Positions 34,200 through 52,410 of a stretch of 64,000 bases of DNA are shown here, piece by piece. The position numbers were made by a program, and so were the translations under genes. The stretch comes from Nissolia schottii. Its lineage: Eukaryota > Streptophyta > Magnoliopsida > Fabales > Fabaceae. The DNA is taken from assembly GCA_003254905.1 (NCBI GenBank), contig QANU01026700.1:62001-126000 (forward strand). Reading direction: 5' to 3'. Position 1 is the first letter of the stretch; every line of letters begins with the position of its first letter. The notes under the pieces are model-generated. The model was not told the origin of the DNA, did not search any database, and saw nothing but the letters and a program-made list of their open reading frames with translations.

Positions 34200-37100
34200 T
34201 TAATTATCCGATGTATTTATTTTCGCTTCTTGATCTGTACCGTCCACCTTAGACCACCTGTTAATACGGTTACGAGCTATGACGACCTGCACATTAACAT
34301 AATGGTCTCATCATGATTAATGCATGCATGAATATGTATTAATTTACTCGCAGGGAATTGGTAATTACTAATAATGAAGGATATATATACACTATCAGTG
34401 TATACCCTTAAACTTTATTGTCAAATACCTGCTCATCCCAGTTAGTTTTGTAGGTGATTACAGTTAGGATTATGGTTTGAACCAAAGTTCCAAACAACAT
34501 CCCAATCCAAATTCCCTGTAGAAATAAGAAGAAAGAGATTGCGAAATTAATTGATTGATTAGTAAGCAGCATAAGTTGAAGTGCAATTTTTCTTTTTTTT
34601 TAGAAAAACAAGAGAGGAGAAAAGATGAAGCCTATACTACCTTGACTTGCAAATTAATGACATGACCGAGCACAATTCCAACAGGAATTCCTATGACATA
34701 ATAGCATGCTATGTTCACATATGCAACAATGCTTTGCCAGCCAGCTCCGATAGCAACCCCTGTCGAAATCACATAAATAATTGTAGCATCCAAAAATGAT
34801 GAAATTCAATTTTTAACAACACTTGTGAGTATACACCGCCAACACAATTAATACGCCCTCTCATATTTAGCCACGAACTCTCTATTCTTTTTCCTTTTTC
34901 TAATTATGGGACACGTACTCTTTTTTTCACGTTGTAAAGGAATAACAGTACCTGAGAGCACAGGTTGAACACTGTTTAGTAGTATAGAGACGGATAACAA
35001 AGGTGACAAATCCCCAACAGCAGCGGCCACATCTTTGTTTGAGGTAAATATGTACGCAAGCCTCTCCCTAAAGAATAAGAAAAATAAAAAGAGGAAGAAC
35101 CCAATTGCCAATGATGTAAGCACCGACACAACAATGGAGAACTTGGCAGCTTTGGCTCTTCCTTTTCCAAGCTCATTTGCCACTCGAACACTGCAAATTA
35201 AGTTCAATGGTACACTAAGTTACAACATCGTGTACGAAACAAAATGGTAGGTCCATATGTCTATAAAATGTTTCAATGTGAATAATTGTAATTCATCTCT
35301 TTTAATTTGGCAGATGACGACACAACGGCTAAATTACAAGTAAGGTAGGTAAATAATAATGTTATTACTACCTTGCAGCAGCCATGAAACCAAGTGATAT
35401 CATCATTTCCCATCCATTGATGTTGAGACTGTAAAATATAAAGTTAAATCTTTAGCCGGCCAGAAAAAAACAAAAATCTACCATGCATCAAGACAATGCA
35501 TCCCACGAACAGGCATAATATATAAATACAACATGTACAAATTTTAATAAATTAATTAATGTTACGGTGGAAAAGGATTACCATATAGAAAGGGCATCAA
35601 TTTCAACCTCTGCATTCTCCAAGTTACCTGTCAAGAGTACCAATATTGTGTTGTACCACAGCTCAAGACTGCAAAACGTACAATAACGTCACCAAGCGAA
35701 AAAAAAAAAAAAAAGGTAATGTCAATCTAGATAATAAAAATTTCATTAAAATTTCCTATAAAAAACCACTTGTATTCAAAGTCTACTGGACTCCAACTAA
35801 TCTAGATCGAACGAGTTGGCCAACCGTGGAATAAAGTTTTCCAAATGCTAGCTTTTCATGTCATCCACAAAACTCGAATCCGAGACCTTAATTAAAGTGA
35901 ACAAAGTGTTTGCAAAGAAGGAAGCTCGCTCACCACAACATGGCACCAGCTGAAAGGGAAAGCTTGACAACAGGCCAAAGGTCCTTGAACGCCAAGAACG
36001 AGAAGCCCTTCCACGTCTCTGAGCACCAGCCACACGTCACAAATATAAGCTGGCCAATGTTGGGAATCCAGTACGCCAAGCCCGTCGAGGTCATCGCACC
36101 AGCAATCCCGAGGTTGAGCTTCACGGTCAGGAGCCAGGAGAGGAACAAATGGATCACTATCGACAGGGCCGCCAGGAATGCGATGATGGTGTTCTTGCTC
36201 TGCGACTGGAGGAACGTCTGGCAAGTGAAGGAGACGATGAAGGCAAAGATGATGGGAATTGCCCAGAGAGAGATGTTCCCCGCCACCTCCGCTATGCTCT
36301 CGTCCTGGCCCAGGAGTGTCAGAATCGGGCTCGTGAAGATGAACACCGGGAGAAGGAGGGATGCGGTTAAGAACAAGACTATCCACGACCTTTGGAGATA
36401 CACTCCCATCATGCCGAATTCCTTTGCACCGTACGCCTGGCCGCAGAGCGTTGACAGGGCGCTGGCCATTCCCAGCTGCGGTTGCCAATCAAAGAAACAC
36501 GGTTACTATCTATGATTGCAATCTGCATTGCTAAGCAAATGCGATCCAGCTGAATAAATTACATTTTGTGGCCATCAGAAACAACCTCTCAGAATGATTC
36601 TGAGGACAAGACTGCGTACATCTACCCTCCCTAAAACCGCTCGTGGACTCTACTGCCGTTTTCATATGTTTTGTTAACATAGCTTCTGTCTCACAGCCCC
36701 CAGAATGAGACAAATATATATATTTATATGGTTTTAAACTGCAACTACTGCAATTGCAGAAATTTACAGAAAAATCATGCTTTATGAAAACAACGCGGCC
36801 AGCAGTAATATTACAGCTGCAATTGCAGGACCACAGCTTAAAGCGCTTAGAACCGGCGCTACGACTTCACCGGAAATCAAACAAAATAAGTAAATAAATA
36901 AACAGAAAATTGTCCAATTCTGAATTGACGAAACAGAGGACCCAAAAAACAGAACACACAATGCTTCCCTTTTGATTCCATTTAATCTCAGAGCTCTCGG
37001 AAGTAAACACATGCACGTGAATAATTAATAATAATAATAATAATAATTATAATAGCAACTAAAAGGAAAAGAAAAGAACGAGAGCGAAGAAACGTACCAG

Positions 37101-37373
37101 AATACCGTTGGCGAACCTGATGAGAACGGTGAAGACGAGAGCGAAAGCGGCGAGCTCCCTGGGGCCGATGTGCCCGACGAAAGCCTGGCTGATTATCTGG
37201 ATCCCGAAGGTCGAGGCTCTCGTGAATATGGCCGGGGCCGCCACCACCCACATCAGCTTGCTCTCTTCCCACACCCTCTTCACCAGCGACAAGCACTCCC
37301 CTTCTCCTTCTCCTCCTCCTCCTCGCGGCGACAGCAACGGCGTCGTTTTCTCAAGCTTTAGATCCTCCCCCAT
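34200..37373 (-). CDS. MATE-2: MATE efflux transporter (DETOXIFICATION type), 8 exons, 497 aa
   Basis: Exons, in transcript order: 37098-37373, 35934-36475, 35582-35668, 35372-35428, 34952-35190, 34641-34759, 34429-34515, 34200-34286; total 1494 bases. Junctions are GT-AG and the internal exons have exactly the lengths of MATE-1 (542, 87, 57, 239, 119, 87). Family blocks: ESKLMWVVAAPAIFTRASTF, MASALSTLCGQAYGA, LAFKDLWPVVKLSLSAGAML, NINGWEMMISLGF and SVRVANELGKGRAK. The N-terminus has a glycine/glutamate run (PRGGGGEGEGE). It should be a 12-segment membrane antiporter for small organic molecules; the substrate is unknown. The introns are compact, giving the shortest of the three loci (3.2 kb). 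Coding DNA is more GC-rich than in MATE-1. A TATA-like element lies about 85 bases upstream of the ATG. MATE-1 is the closest relative here. Confidence 0.96.
36595..36660 (+). mobile_element. Possible SINE fragment in intron 1 of MATE-2
   Basis: The run aagactgcgtacatctaccc followed by ctccctaaaaccgctcgtgg resembles the middle of plant SINEs (AAGGCTGCGTACATC...ACCCTCCCCAGACCCCGC...GTGGGA). No head or tail is seen, so it is at most a fragment. Confidence 0.45.
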
Positions 37374-37454
37374 TTTCTGCGCGTTTCCGTTTCGCCTATG
37401 GTGAAGTGTGGTGGGGTTGGGGGGGAGATTTTGGTTTCGGTTTCGTCCGGTTCA

Positions 37455-37463
37455 GTTATATAC
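37455..37463 (-). promoter_or_regulatory. Putative TATA box of MATE-2
   Basis: The opposite strand reads gtatataac about 85 bases upstream of the ATG at 37373, within otherwise mixed-composition DNA, which gives it some weight. Confidence 0.5.
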
Positions 37464-37995
37464 GAGTGATTTCGTTTGAGACTGGCCAATCAGGGGACGA
37501 TACTTAGCATCGAAACCCGCGTAAAGCAGTTTCTTTTTTTTTTTTTTCCTTATCTTTAATAGTAAGTGATAAGTTAGCGAATTTGTATTTGGCAACTTTT
37601 TGCCAGTGAGGAGGAATGGCAGTTGAAGCAACTTGCCATGTCACCCGGCAGAAAACAACTAAGGTGCATTTATGTTGAATTGAAAGGGGAGTTGGAGCCT
37701 CGTGGCTGGCTGGTTGGTGTTAAGTAATGGTGTGGTTTTCTACAGGAATACGTGCATCCTTAAAATACCTCTTCTTTTTTTTTCTATTTTTATAAATAAC
37801 GGATTGCGTCACTTCTTTTGCCAAGGAAAGAGGCCTCCCCCTCTGCACGGATATATTATCAACTTTGCCCCAAACCAGGACGGGAGGATTTCGTTTTTAC
37901 TGCAAATGTATTTGAATGGGAAATGTTACGTTTGTGTCTGCGTAAAATTACGTTCGGAAACTGCCTGGCACGGGGACAAAGATTTGAGTTTTTGA

Positions 37996-38203
37996 TGCGT
38001 ACGACAAAAACCATACACCATACATACACCTCGTACTTATATGTATAAAGTTTGTGTTTTAACTCGTGTAATGTTTGTGCACTTAATTAAGTATAGTTGA
38101 GTGCATCATTTACAAGCTTGTAACGTTTGTGCACTCGTGAGAATATAGTTTGTGCATTACTAATTATGTATGTATGAGTGTGTGAAATTGGGTGTACGTG
38201 TAG
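37996..38203. mobile_element. MITE of the GGTGTACGTGTAG family upstream of MATE-2
   Basis: The right end is gaaattgggtgtacgtgtag and the left end is a decayed gtacgacaaaaaccatacacc...catacatacacctcgtac. Inside are aatgtttgtgcacttaatta, aacgtttgtgcactcgtgag and gtttgtgcatt. It is co-linear, in reverse orientation, with copies at 48630-48790 and 52411-52983. Confidence 0.75.
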
Positions 38204-38442
38204 CATTTTTGCAAAGATTTTAAGGCGCTAGCTTTTTTTTTTTTTCTTTTTCATCTTTGAACTACTTGATCTTTATCCCTCTATTCAGCAAAAGAAGCAA
38301 GGAATAGTTTAGATCATTTAAAGGTGAGGATCTCAGGCGTATTTAAAAGAAAAAAAGTGTTTGAGGATCGCACAGGTAAAATGAGATATTTCTTTCTTAA
38401 ATTAATAAAATGAAAATACGTCTTATTTCTCAATTTATTGAT

Positions 38443-38709
38443 CTAAGGGTTAGGTGTAACTTAATTTTTGAAAAATGTCTGAGTGTTCTAAATGGTCTTT
38501 AAAAAGAAATAGTGTTAACTTGGTACCTGAAAATTTTAAGTGGCACCTCTGTTAGTCTCCCTATTAACAATTTTTTTAAAAAAAAAAATTAAGAACTAAA
38601 GAAGGCAGTGTTTTGAAATCTTAAAAATTACGTTAACACTATTTGTTTTTAGAGACCATTTAAGATACTGAGTCATTTTTAATAGGACTAAGTTGACAAT
38701 TAACCCTTA
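38443..38709. mobile_element. Fold-back element with terminal inverted repeats of about 75 bp
   Basis: From taagggttaggtgtaactta on the left to aagttgacaattaaccctta on the right, the two ends pair over about 75 bases with mismatches (both include aatggtct..aaaa..aaatagtgttaac). Long TIRs without coding capacity fit a Mutator-type MITE. No convincing target duplication was found. Confidence 0.65.
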
Positions 38710-39117
38710 ATTCAAAGATAAAACTCCCTCATTTTCTGCTCTAAAATGATACCCTCACCTTAAAAAAATCCATGTCCCTTGATATTTTACTTATCTTCAC
38801 TAAAATATCCTTCACCGTAGTATTCAACTTCACAAATTTTATAGAATACAACAGATTACATTTTGAAGTAAAACAATAAATAAAATAATTTTGATGCTAC
38901 ACATATTTATATCTTTATGATAATAGAAATAGTTTGGATGCTAAATTTAATCTTAATTTGTTTACATATTTGTAAGATATAACTAGTGTCTTAACTTGTG
39001 TAATGCAAGAGTGAGTCATCTTTTAAACTTTAATATATACAAAAAAAAAATATTAAATACATATGAAAAGAATAAGCAACTATATTAACCGTACATAGAA
39101 AGAGTCAATTAATATTT
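38710..39117. other. AT-rich DNA, nothing recognised
   Basis: A/T-rich sequence with A and T homopolymers. No gene or clear element. Confidence 0.5.
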
Positions 39118-39445
39118 TAAAATATTTTCATATATACTACATTTATCATTAAACCTTTAGATATGTCTTTATGATTTTCCAACAATATTCTCAAACCCTT
39201 CTTGCTTTTGACTCTTAATAGGGCAACATATAATCAATCATGAGTAAATATTGGCCTTGACAAAATATACTACATTTTCGTCCAACCTTCAAGTATACCT
39301 TGATGATTCTCCAATAATAATCTCAAATTCTTTTTACTTTTGACTCAATGGGTGACACTTACTTTTTTCCTTTTTACTTTTAACTCTTAATAAGGCAACA
39401 TATGATTGGTCATGAATAAATATTGGTTTTGATAAGTATAGCCCA
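39118..39445. repeat. Imperfect tandem duplication, about 150-180 bp units
   Basis: Two successive units share atatactacattt, cttgatgattctcc/tttatgattttcc, aatattctcaaaccctt/aataatctcaaattctt, cttttgactcttaat and ggcaacatat...aaatattgg. The second unit has an extra inserted cttttgactcaatgggtgac segment. Confidence 0.6.
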
Positions 39446-41040
39446 ATGGGTGACAATGTTTGCCTGTGTGGTTAATTTCTAATTCAAGGGGTTCAATATC
39501 ACTTCCTTGTCTGCAAGAATAATTTTTTTTTTAAAAAAATAAAAAATAAAATTTTCCTTATTTGAATAATTGATTGAATTTTGTGGGTTATGTTGGCTTT
39601 TTTTTTTTAATCAAAACGTATCTTGTAATTCAGATATCGGTTCACAACTCATATATATGTATTATTTTGTAACCAAAGATATGTTACGGACATGAAAAAG
39701 GAAAATATGGTTTCTGCTTTAGAATTGATTTTGTGTTCAATCAAGTTTTTTTTTTTCACTTATTTATACACTTGGTCTTTTATTTTGTTACTTCAAAAAT
39801 TACAACAATTATAATGAGGTTTGAATTTAAGACCTTAGACATATTACTTAAATATAAAAAAAAATAAGTTTAATTCGTTTAATTTAATTTTTAAAATATA
39901 AAATATAAAAAAAATTATGAAAATTCTAAAGTGCCACATGGCATATTTGTGAAAAGTGAAGTTGATGATTTTTAGTAAATTAGTAGATAAATAAATTAGT
40001 CAATTAGTAATGAGTATGTACCAAAAAAATTTTAGTAATTAGTAATGATGGTTTATAGATTATTATTGGAATTTTGATTAAATATACTATTTTATTTTAA
40101 AATTAATTGATAAAATAAAAGTTAAATATTTTAACATCATGAATTTGTACATCACACTTATTGAACATATCCCATATTTATTATAACCAATTAAAGCATA
40201 ACAGGTCGCTACTCTCCATGATTATATTTTGTTTAGTTTCTTGACGGTGTGAAATTATTTTACACGGTGAGTGAAATTAATCTATTTTAAGTTACATTAA
40301 CTTTTTGCAATTAACCAATAGGTGAATGAGGTTCAATGCCCTTTTTCAATAATATAATAGGGGGTTTTTCAAAAAAATAAGACGTGTCAAATCACATTAA
40401 GCAAAGTAATTCATGTATAAAATTAAAATTAAGAATCGATTAAATTATATTGGTCTTCGTCTTAGCTATATGTTGTATCTGATCATGTTGAACTCTCCAA
40501 CCAGCATTAAATAAAAATCCAAGAGCAGTATATCTTCAACATGTTTTTGAGGAATTCAATCGAGTTACTGATTGTCTTGTCTATTTGAGTCACGATCTCT
40601 CTTCTTTTAAGGTCTCTTATTTTGACGTAGTTCCTGCGACTACTCAATTGTTACTTTTGAATGATCTAATTCAGATTGCGTGATCTTGTTGAGACTAATT
40701 CTTTTATTTCTTTCTTTGGGCTTTAGCCCGTTGTCTACCAAATAAAAAATGAAAATCCAAATTGTTTTATCAACATCTTCGAGGAAATGTTGGAAAAGAA
40801 GAACCAATCAAAACCATCTTTTGCACTACAATGTGACATCTTTGTTTTGGTTCGGCCAGTCAGGTAAAAATAAAAATAAAAATCGTCACCGAATTCATGG
40901 TTTTGAAGTCAACAAATTAGGGGGGACGAACTTCATTGTTCACGCATGACATTTCTGACTTTAAGTTTAATTATTATTACATAGTAAAAAAGCACACGGT
41001 AGATGAAGACAATAATAGGGGAGGCAAATATTAGTTACAT
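39446..41040. other. AT-rich intergenic DNA
   Basis: No gene supported. Long A/T stretches and several short unassigned frames. 40740-40950 has a 66-codon frame without recognisable domain. Confidence 0.45.
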
Positions 41041-41048
41041 AACCCAAG

Positions 41049-41249
41049 CTAAATTAACCTGAAAATAGCACCATGAGAGTCACATTCAATCAAAACCCTT
41101 TGAAATCCCTCGTCCCGAGGAAAAAGTAAAGCAACCCTCATCCCTAAGAGCTCACCAGTCACTGTTGAAAGCTCCATCACTTGTCGGAGCCGAGGAGCTG
41201 GGGCTACCGAAGATTGCCGCTGCCGAGCTTCACAATGGGGTTTTGACAT
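41049..41249 (-). pseudogene. RNase H-like (RVT_3) fragment from a non-LTR retroelement
   Basis: The frame contains TGELLGMRVALLFPRDEG and FQRVLIECDSHGAI, resembling the E(A)LALRxAL..A...GF..V..ESDS block of RVT_3-type RNase H domains of plant LINE-derived proteins. Only about 60 residues remain, with no reverse transcriptase nearby, so it is a remnant. Confidence 0.55.
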
Positions 41250-42337
41250 TTATGTGGGTTGAGAGGGAGTAAAATACGAATTTATGGGCCAAAATATAAA
41301 ATTACGGGAGTATGGGGTTAAATTCTGAAATCGCCACTGCTCAGGGCAATTTTGAAAAATAAAAAAAAAAAAAGGTTTTGAAATCAGTGGGCCATAGGGC
41401 GATTTCAGAGAGGGGCAGGGCAAGTTGGAATCCGCGTGGGAGGCAGCAGTGGAGTGGGGGGACAGGACGGACAGACGGAGCCATGGGGAGACGACACATG
41501 GCGGTGCCTGACGGAGGCTTTGAAATGGGTGAGACCCATGACGATTTCAGGCTGCTCCTTCCCAATGTGCGGATCTCACCAATTCCTCCATTTCTCTTCA
41601 CTTCTTCACCTATATTTGGTCCCCCACAAACCGAAAATACTCCATTGCTTCCCCTCTTTTTTTTTCCTTCATTCCTGCTTGCTTTCTTCTTTTTTTTTTT
41701 GCCTCTACTTCTGCTATCACGTTCCATATTTTTTTTTTTGTTGCATCCATTATACATTTTCTCATTTTCTCATACTTCTTCCACTTTTGTTGGTATAATT
41801 TTAATTTTATGAGTTTTACGTATATAATTTTTTTTGCTTTTCATTGTACTTTTAACTTATTTTCTTAATTTAAGTTATTAATTTTTTTCATTTCAAACCG
41901 GTTGTAATGATGACACTGTAAATTTTGTATCTGTAGTTTAGAAAAAAAAATCATCACGATGGTGAGAAGAGGAGATGACACTATGAACCCATTGTTACAC
42001 ATTTCAGAAAATATCCTATAGGATAATCAGGTTTATATTTATATTATTATTATTATTATCATTCACTCTCTTTTATTATTATTATTATTATTGTTATTAT
42101 TATTATTATTATTAATATAAATTTTTTTATTTATTCTATTAAGAAATTACTTAGTATATAGTTATTATTAGTTTAATTATGTCTTTTGTATAATTTATAT
42201 ATTTTCTTTCTCTAGTGTAAAGTTTATCTCAATACTTGATATGCATAGGGGGCTTTAACAGATATATGTAAATACCATAATAATATTTAATAGATGTAAT
42301 TTATGCCCTTTTACTAACAATAATAATAATAATATAA

Positions 42338-42371
<34 letters not shown>

Positions 42372-42373
42372 TA
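41250..42373. other. GATTTCAG-containing repeat DNA, CT/T-rich and ATT microsatellite sequence
   Basis: 41325-41560 has repeated gaaatc/gcgatttcag motifs like those of legume repeat families, followed by CT- and T-rich DNA to 41800. 42040-42120 and 42320-42373 are (ATT)n tracts. Overlapping frames across 41341-41812 are compositional. Confidence 0.45.
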
Positions 42374-43072
42374 GGCTTAATTAAGCTTTTAGTCCCTATG
42401 TAAAATTTTTAGTCCCTGTAAAATTTCAAAGTTCGTTTTTAGTCTCTCTGTCTGGCTGGCGTTAACGGCGCTTACGTGGTCGTTAATAGCGCTGATGTGG
42501 CCGTTAATAGCGATGACGTGGTCGTGCCACCTGGCATGCCACGTGGCATCATATGCCACGTGGAATGCTACGTTAGCACCATTAACCCCAGCTAGACAGA
42601 TGGACTAAAAACAAATTTTGAAATTTTATAGGGACTAAAAACAAACTTTAAAATTTTATAGGGCTAAAAACTAAATTTTATTTAAATAATTTTTTTGTGC
42701 CTATGAAAGGGTGAAACCAACATCAAATAATTTTAATCACATATTTAATAATTTAAATAATTTTGACATTTTTTTATTAATATGAACATGATTTAGTAGT
42801 TTAAATTATTTAAAGTTTGTTAAAATAATTATATATACTTTTTTTACTTGATATTAGTTAGTATAAATATTAAATATATATTTGGAACATAGTGATAATA
42901 TACAAAGAATATTACATAAGTATTGAGTAGGAGTATGTTAAACTATTAAATATTAAATATGTGATTTAAAATTATTTAAATTATTAAATATGTGATTAAA
43001 ATTATTTAAAATAAATATAAAACAAACTAAAAACAAAGAAATTTTATAGGAACTAAAAACTTAATTAAGCCC
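42374..43072. mobile_element. MITE with 26-bp inverted termini (GGCTTAATTAAG)
   Basis: The left end ggcttaattaagcttttagt(ccctat) pairs with the right end (atagg)aactaaaaacttaattaagcc, with two mismatches over 26 bases. The inside has repeats of gtggcgttaac/ttaatagcg and ccacgtggca, then atagggactaaaaac repeats. Attattta occurs on both flanks, but within an (ATT)n tract, so it is weak evidence for an 8-bp duplication. Confidence 0.75.
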
Positions 43073-43095
43073 ATTATTTATATATATATATATAA

Positions 43096-43126
<31 letters not shown>

Positions 43127-43520
43127 TATATATATATATATATGTATGTACAGCGGCAGTATAGAGATATAACATATATATATATATATTATTTTATTAT
43201 TATTATTATTATTATTTATATATATATAGATGTAGCGGCATAGATATAATATATATATATATATATATATATNNNNNNNNNNNNNNNNNNNNNNNNNNNN
43301 NNNNNNNNNNNNNNNNNNNNNNNNNNNNNNNNNTATATATATATATATATATATATATATAGATGTAGCGGCACAGATATAACATATATGTATATATATT
43401 ATTTTATTATTATTATTATCATTGTTATTATTATTATTATTATTATTATCATTGTTATTATTATTATTATTATTATTGTTTTTATTATTATTATTACTAT
43501 GAAAAGGGAATAAATAAAAA
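43073..43520. repeat. Composite (TA)n/(ATT)n minisatellite with assembly gap
   Basis: A unit of (TA)n, a short core gatgtagcggcatagatataac, (TA)n and ttattttattattatt recurs about every 105-150 bases at 43150, 43230 and 43362 (core positions). A 61-base N run (43273-43333) falls within a (TA)n part, so the true copy number is unknown. Confidence 0.75.
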
Positions 43521-44529
43521 AATTAATTATGATAGAGGAACATTATTATATAATACTACCAATATTATTATATACTACTCATGACTTATAAATACACTAC
43601 TAATGGTTATTACAATAAGATCTTCAATTTTTAAATTAATAAAGAACTAATTATTCATATATATATATAATATAATTTTAATTTTATGAGTTTTATGTAT
43701 ATAATTTTTTTTTGTTTTTCATTGTACTTTTAACTTTTTTTTTTTTACATTTAAGTTATTAATTTTTGTATATGTTTTACCGGAAGAAGTTTGGCTTAAA
43801 GCTACATATTTTATTATATTTTATTAAGTACACTTAAAAAGTGTTTTATACTATGACAATGAACATTTTTATTTCTAAAGGCAAACATTCATTGTAATCC
43901 TTAAGATCATCTTTAATTTGGCAACCCCACAAAGAATTTAGTTTTAAAAATTACACAACACTTTATAAAATATTACTTTTAACAAAGACTTCACTTTTAA
44001 AGTCAAAGTTAAGTAAGGTTGTTAAATTGATGATAATGATAAATATTAAAGTAAATATTCAACCAGATCTTGACATGTTTAATTTGATAATAATTTAATT
44101 TTCACATAATTTTTTACATCAATTTAGTCTAACTATCAACTCAATTAATCCAGCCGGACCAGCCCCTACATGACATAATGACATTTCATTTGCCCAATCT
44201 ACTTCATCAACCTTAATGAAGAAGAAGAGTAAGACCATTAATGCACCTAAGTCCAATAATAACCACGCCCGACATTGCAAACACCGACATTAACCCCAAA
44301 TCATTTAAGTCCAAAAACAAAATCCAATGCTAAATTAAATTTCCAACAATAGTTTCCACTTTGTACCATCCCCCCCACCCCCAATTAAAACATAAGAATA
44401 ACTTCTTTTTTCAAGAGGTATATCATCTTCTCGTTGGGGCTTATTATTCTATTTGAACAAAAATGGTGGGGGATAAATTCACCTATAAATAATGCATTGT
44501 CAAGGCTGCATCTTTGTACTAATGTTTAG
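43521..44529. other. AT-rich DNA and 3' flank of MATE-3
   Basis: No gene recognised. The 3' UTR of MATE-3 lies at the right end. Confidence 0.45.
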
Positions 44530-50163
<5,634 letters not shown>

Positions 50164-52059
50164 TATTTCTGATCCCCCCCTGCCAATGATTTATTGACAT
50201 GAAGATTATTCTCTCATGTTGCATGAATGGCCTTGAAAAATGGGTCAATATGTATAAAATGCAATCATTTTATTTGATTTCCGACTTTCAAAAATGTGCA
50301 TGCATCATGAGTGGCCTCAAAAAATAGTCATGTAAATAACTTCAGGTGGGTTTCAAATTATTGGTCGCTTTACCTATCTTGTGTAGCGTTGCCTACCGTA
50401 ATCTGAAAAATCCTGACTTAACCATTGGCAATTCAAAACCAAATTAAGATCTTGATTTAAGTAAAATAAATAGAACAGAGAAACACAACTTAAAAAAGAG
50501 AAGAAAAAAAATGAGGACCTAATTAACCCCTTTCGTTTGGAACATTTTCTTTGTCCTAGACAGTGGCATTTTCTCCACAGCGAGTTGCACGTGCAGAGCA
50601 CATATAATTACCTAAACCTGTGTACTTGCTACCCTTTGTTGCTTATTACTAAATAACATCATTACCCTTCTACAGGTACTAGGTTGTCTTTTTTTTAACT
50701 AAAGCCCACTATTTTTATTTTTATTTTTAAAGAGATGTAAAATATATCCCACTTATCTTTCTTGTCTTTCTTGATTGTAGTCAGATCATATATGCACATG
50801 CATATCCAGATCCAGTGAATGTAATTTACACGGTTCTTTTGGTGTAATGAAACAAAGTTCAGCGGCACATTTATTTGAGACAAGACAAAACAAAAAAACA
50901 ATGGAATCCATGACAAGGGAGAAAGGGAAAGCACTATTTGGACCTCGAAGATAAAATTTTCATTCTGGGGCGGAATGTATGAGGTTCCAAATTTAGAACT
51001 GACAATAAATTGACAAGTAATATATTGAATAGAGAGTTTCTTTGTTAGTTATCAGGCGTATTAGAACAGTTGATAGTTAGCTGAGTTCTTCACGTATCTA
51101 ATTAGAAGTTTGATTCTTAAAATTGAATATAAGAAGAGTTTTATGACTAGATATATATCTACTTCGATGAGCTAAAATTCTCAACAAAAAAAAAATTAGT
51201 CATTACTCCCAACAGTGAATACTCTGTGAAAACCCGAAAAAGACTCCTTGAAAGGTCAGTAGAGGCAGCAGCGTCTTTAGTCATGGACGTATGCGCATTT
51301 GAAGAATTTGGCCACCCCTTTAATTTAGTTGCGTTATTTGTAAATAAAGATTCAGAAACTTACGAATTAAATCAACACATGTTAATCACTATTTAAATAG
51401 GCATAAATTTCAACAATATAAATTTGCTCTAATTAACATTGAGTTCAACATTTATATCACTAAAAATTTTATGCTTGTTTTAAACCGTTATCCGCGCATA
51501 TTAATTTAGAGGCCTGCGCTCACATCTTGAAAGAGACATGTCAGAAAAATTGAGAATAAGTTTCAACTTTTCTCTCACTGAATCGGAACATGATGTCTCC
51601 TCATTATGGATGCGTTGATTAAAAATTGATTCCAACAACATAGTTGGAAACAATAAACCGAAAACAGATAACATCTTCCCCCAACAAAGTTATACAAGAC
51701 ATTGAATCACGTAATGTAATTAACTTGGCGGAAATCTGAAACCTCAAATTGAGTTAATCAGGCATGAACGTTTTGAATACTCTGACACAGATGAGTCGTG
51801 GTTGCAACTACATGGTTTAGCATAACAAGCTCTTTTCATAATTAGGCAATACACGACATGCAATTCCAAACCACGGAAAATAAAAGGCAAAAGAACATAG
51901 AACAAAGAAAGAAGAGAGTAACTAAATGAAAAATCAAAGATGGTATATATCGGCAAGTGATTATTCTTCTTGCTGTCTATAATATATATCTGGCCAAGAT
52001 GCTTAGAGAATACAAATAATTTGAGTAATAAAAAATTAAAGGGAAGAAAGAACTAACCC
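50164..52059. other. Upstream region of MATE-3
   Basis: No gene recognised. A possible 3' splice site (cattggcag before the purine-rich gggggatcagaaataATG) lies just upstream of the start codon, so part of this region could be a leader intron. The rest is AT-rich. Confidence 0.4.
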
Positions 52060-52230
52060 GGAGAAGCGGCAAGAGCAATAGCAATTGGGAAAAACAAAAA
52101 GGCTAGCTGGAGGAGGGAGGAATTAGGGGCTGAAAAAGTAGACACACAAGGCAAAAAAATGTGATGAGGATGAGAAAATTGGCATTATCAAGCTCACGCT
52201 AGCTATAAGGGGGGGCACACACACATATAA
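52060..52230 (-). promoter_or_regulatory. Candidate non-coding first exon and promoter of MATE-3
   Basis: On the minus strand a CT-rich stretch (tcagcccctaattcctccc...ctccagctagcc) ends at ccgcttctccgg followed by gttagttc, a possible donor that could join the acceptor near 50172. A ttatagct element lies upstream. The arrangement is plausible for a plant leader exon but rests on signals alone. Confidence 0.3.
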
Positions 52231-52410
52231 ACGTAACACTTACACAGCAGTGGTCAGGTTTGTTAGGAATTGCTGTGCGTCGTTTAGTTTAAACTTTAAA
52301 CGAAGACAGTGGGGGCCGTGCGTCACAAGGGAATAAGAGAGAGAGAGAGAGAGAGGGATGGTGGGCAAATGTTAAGCTTTTGAATGAGTTGTATTGGATG
52401 CGCTTGCTTT

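Noticed and set aside
36149-36515. Plus-strand frames over MATE-2 exon 2
   Set aside because: Antisense shadows of a well-supported minus-strand exon.
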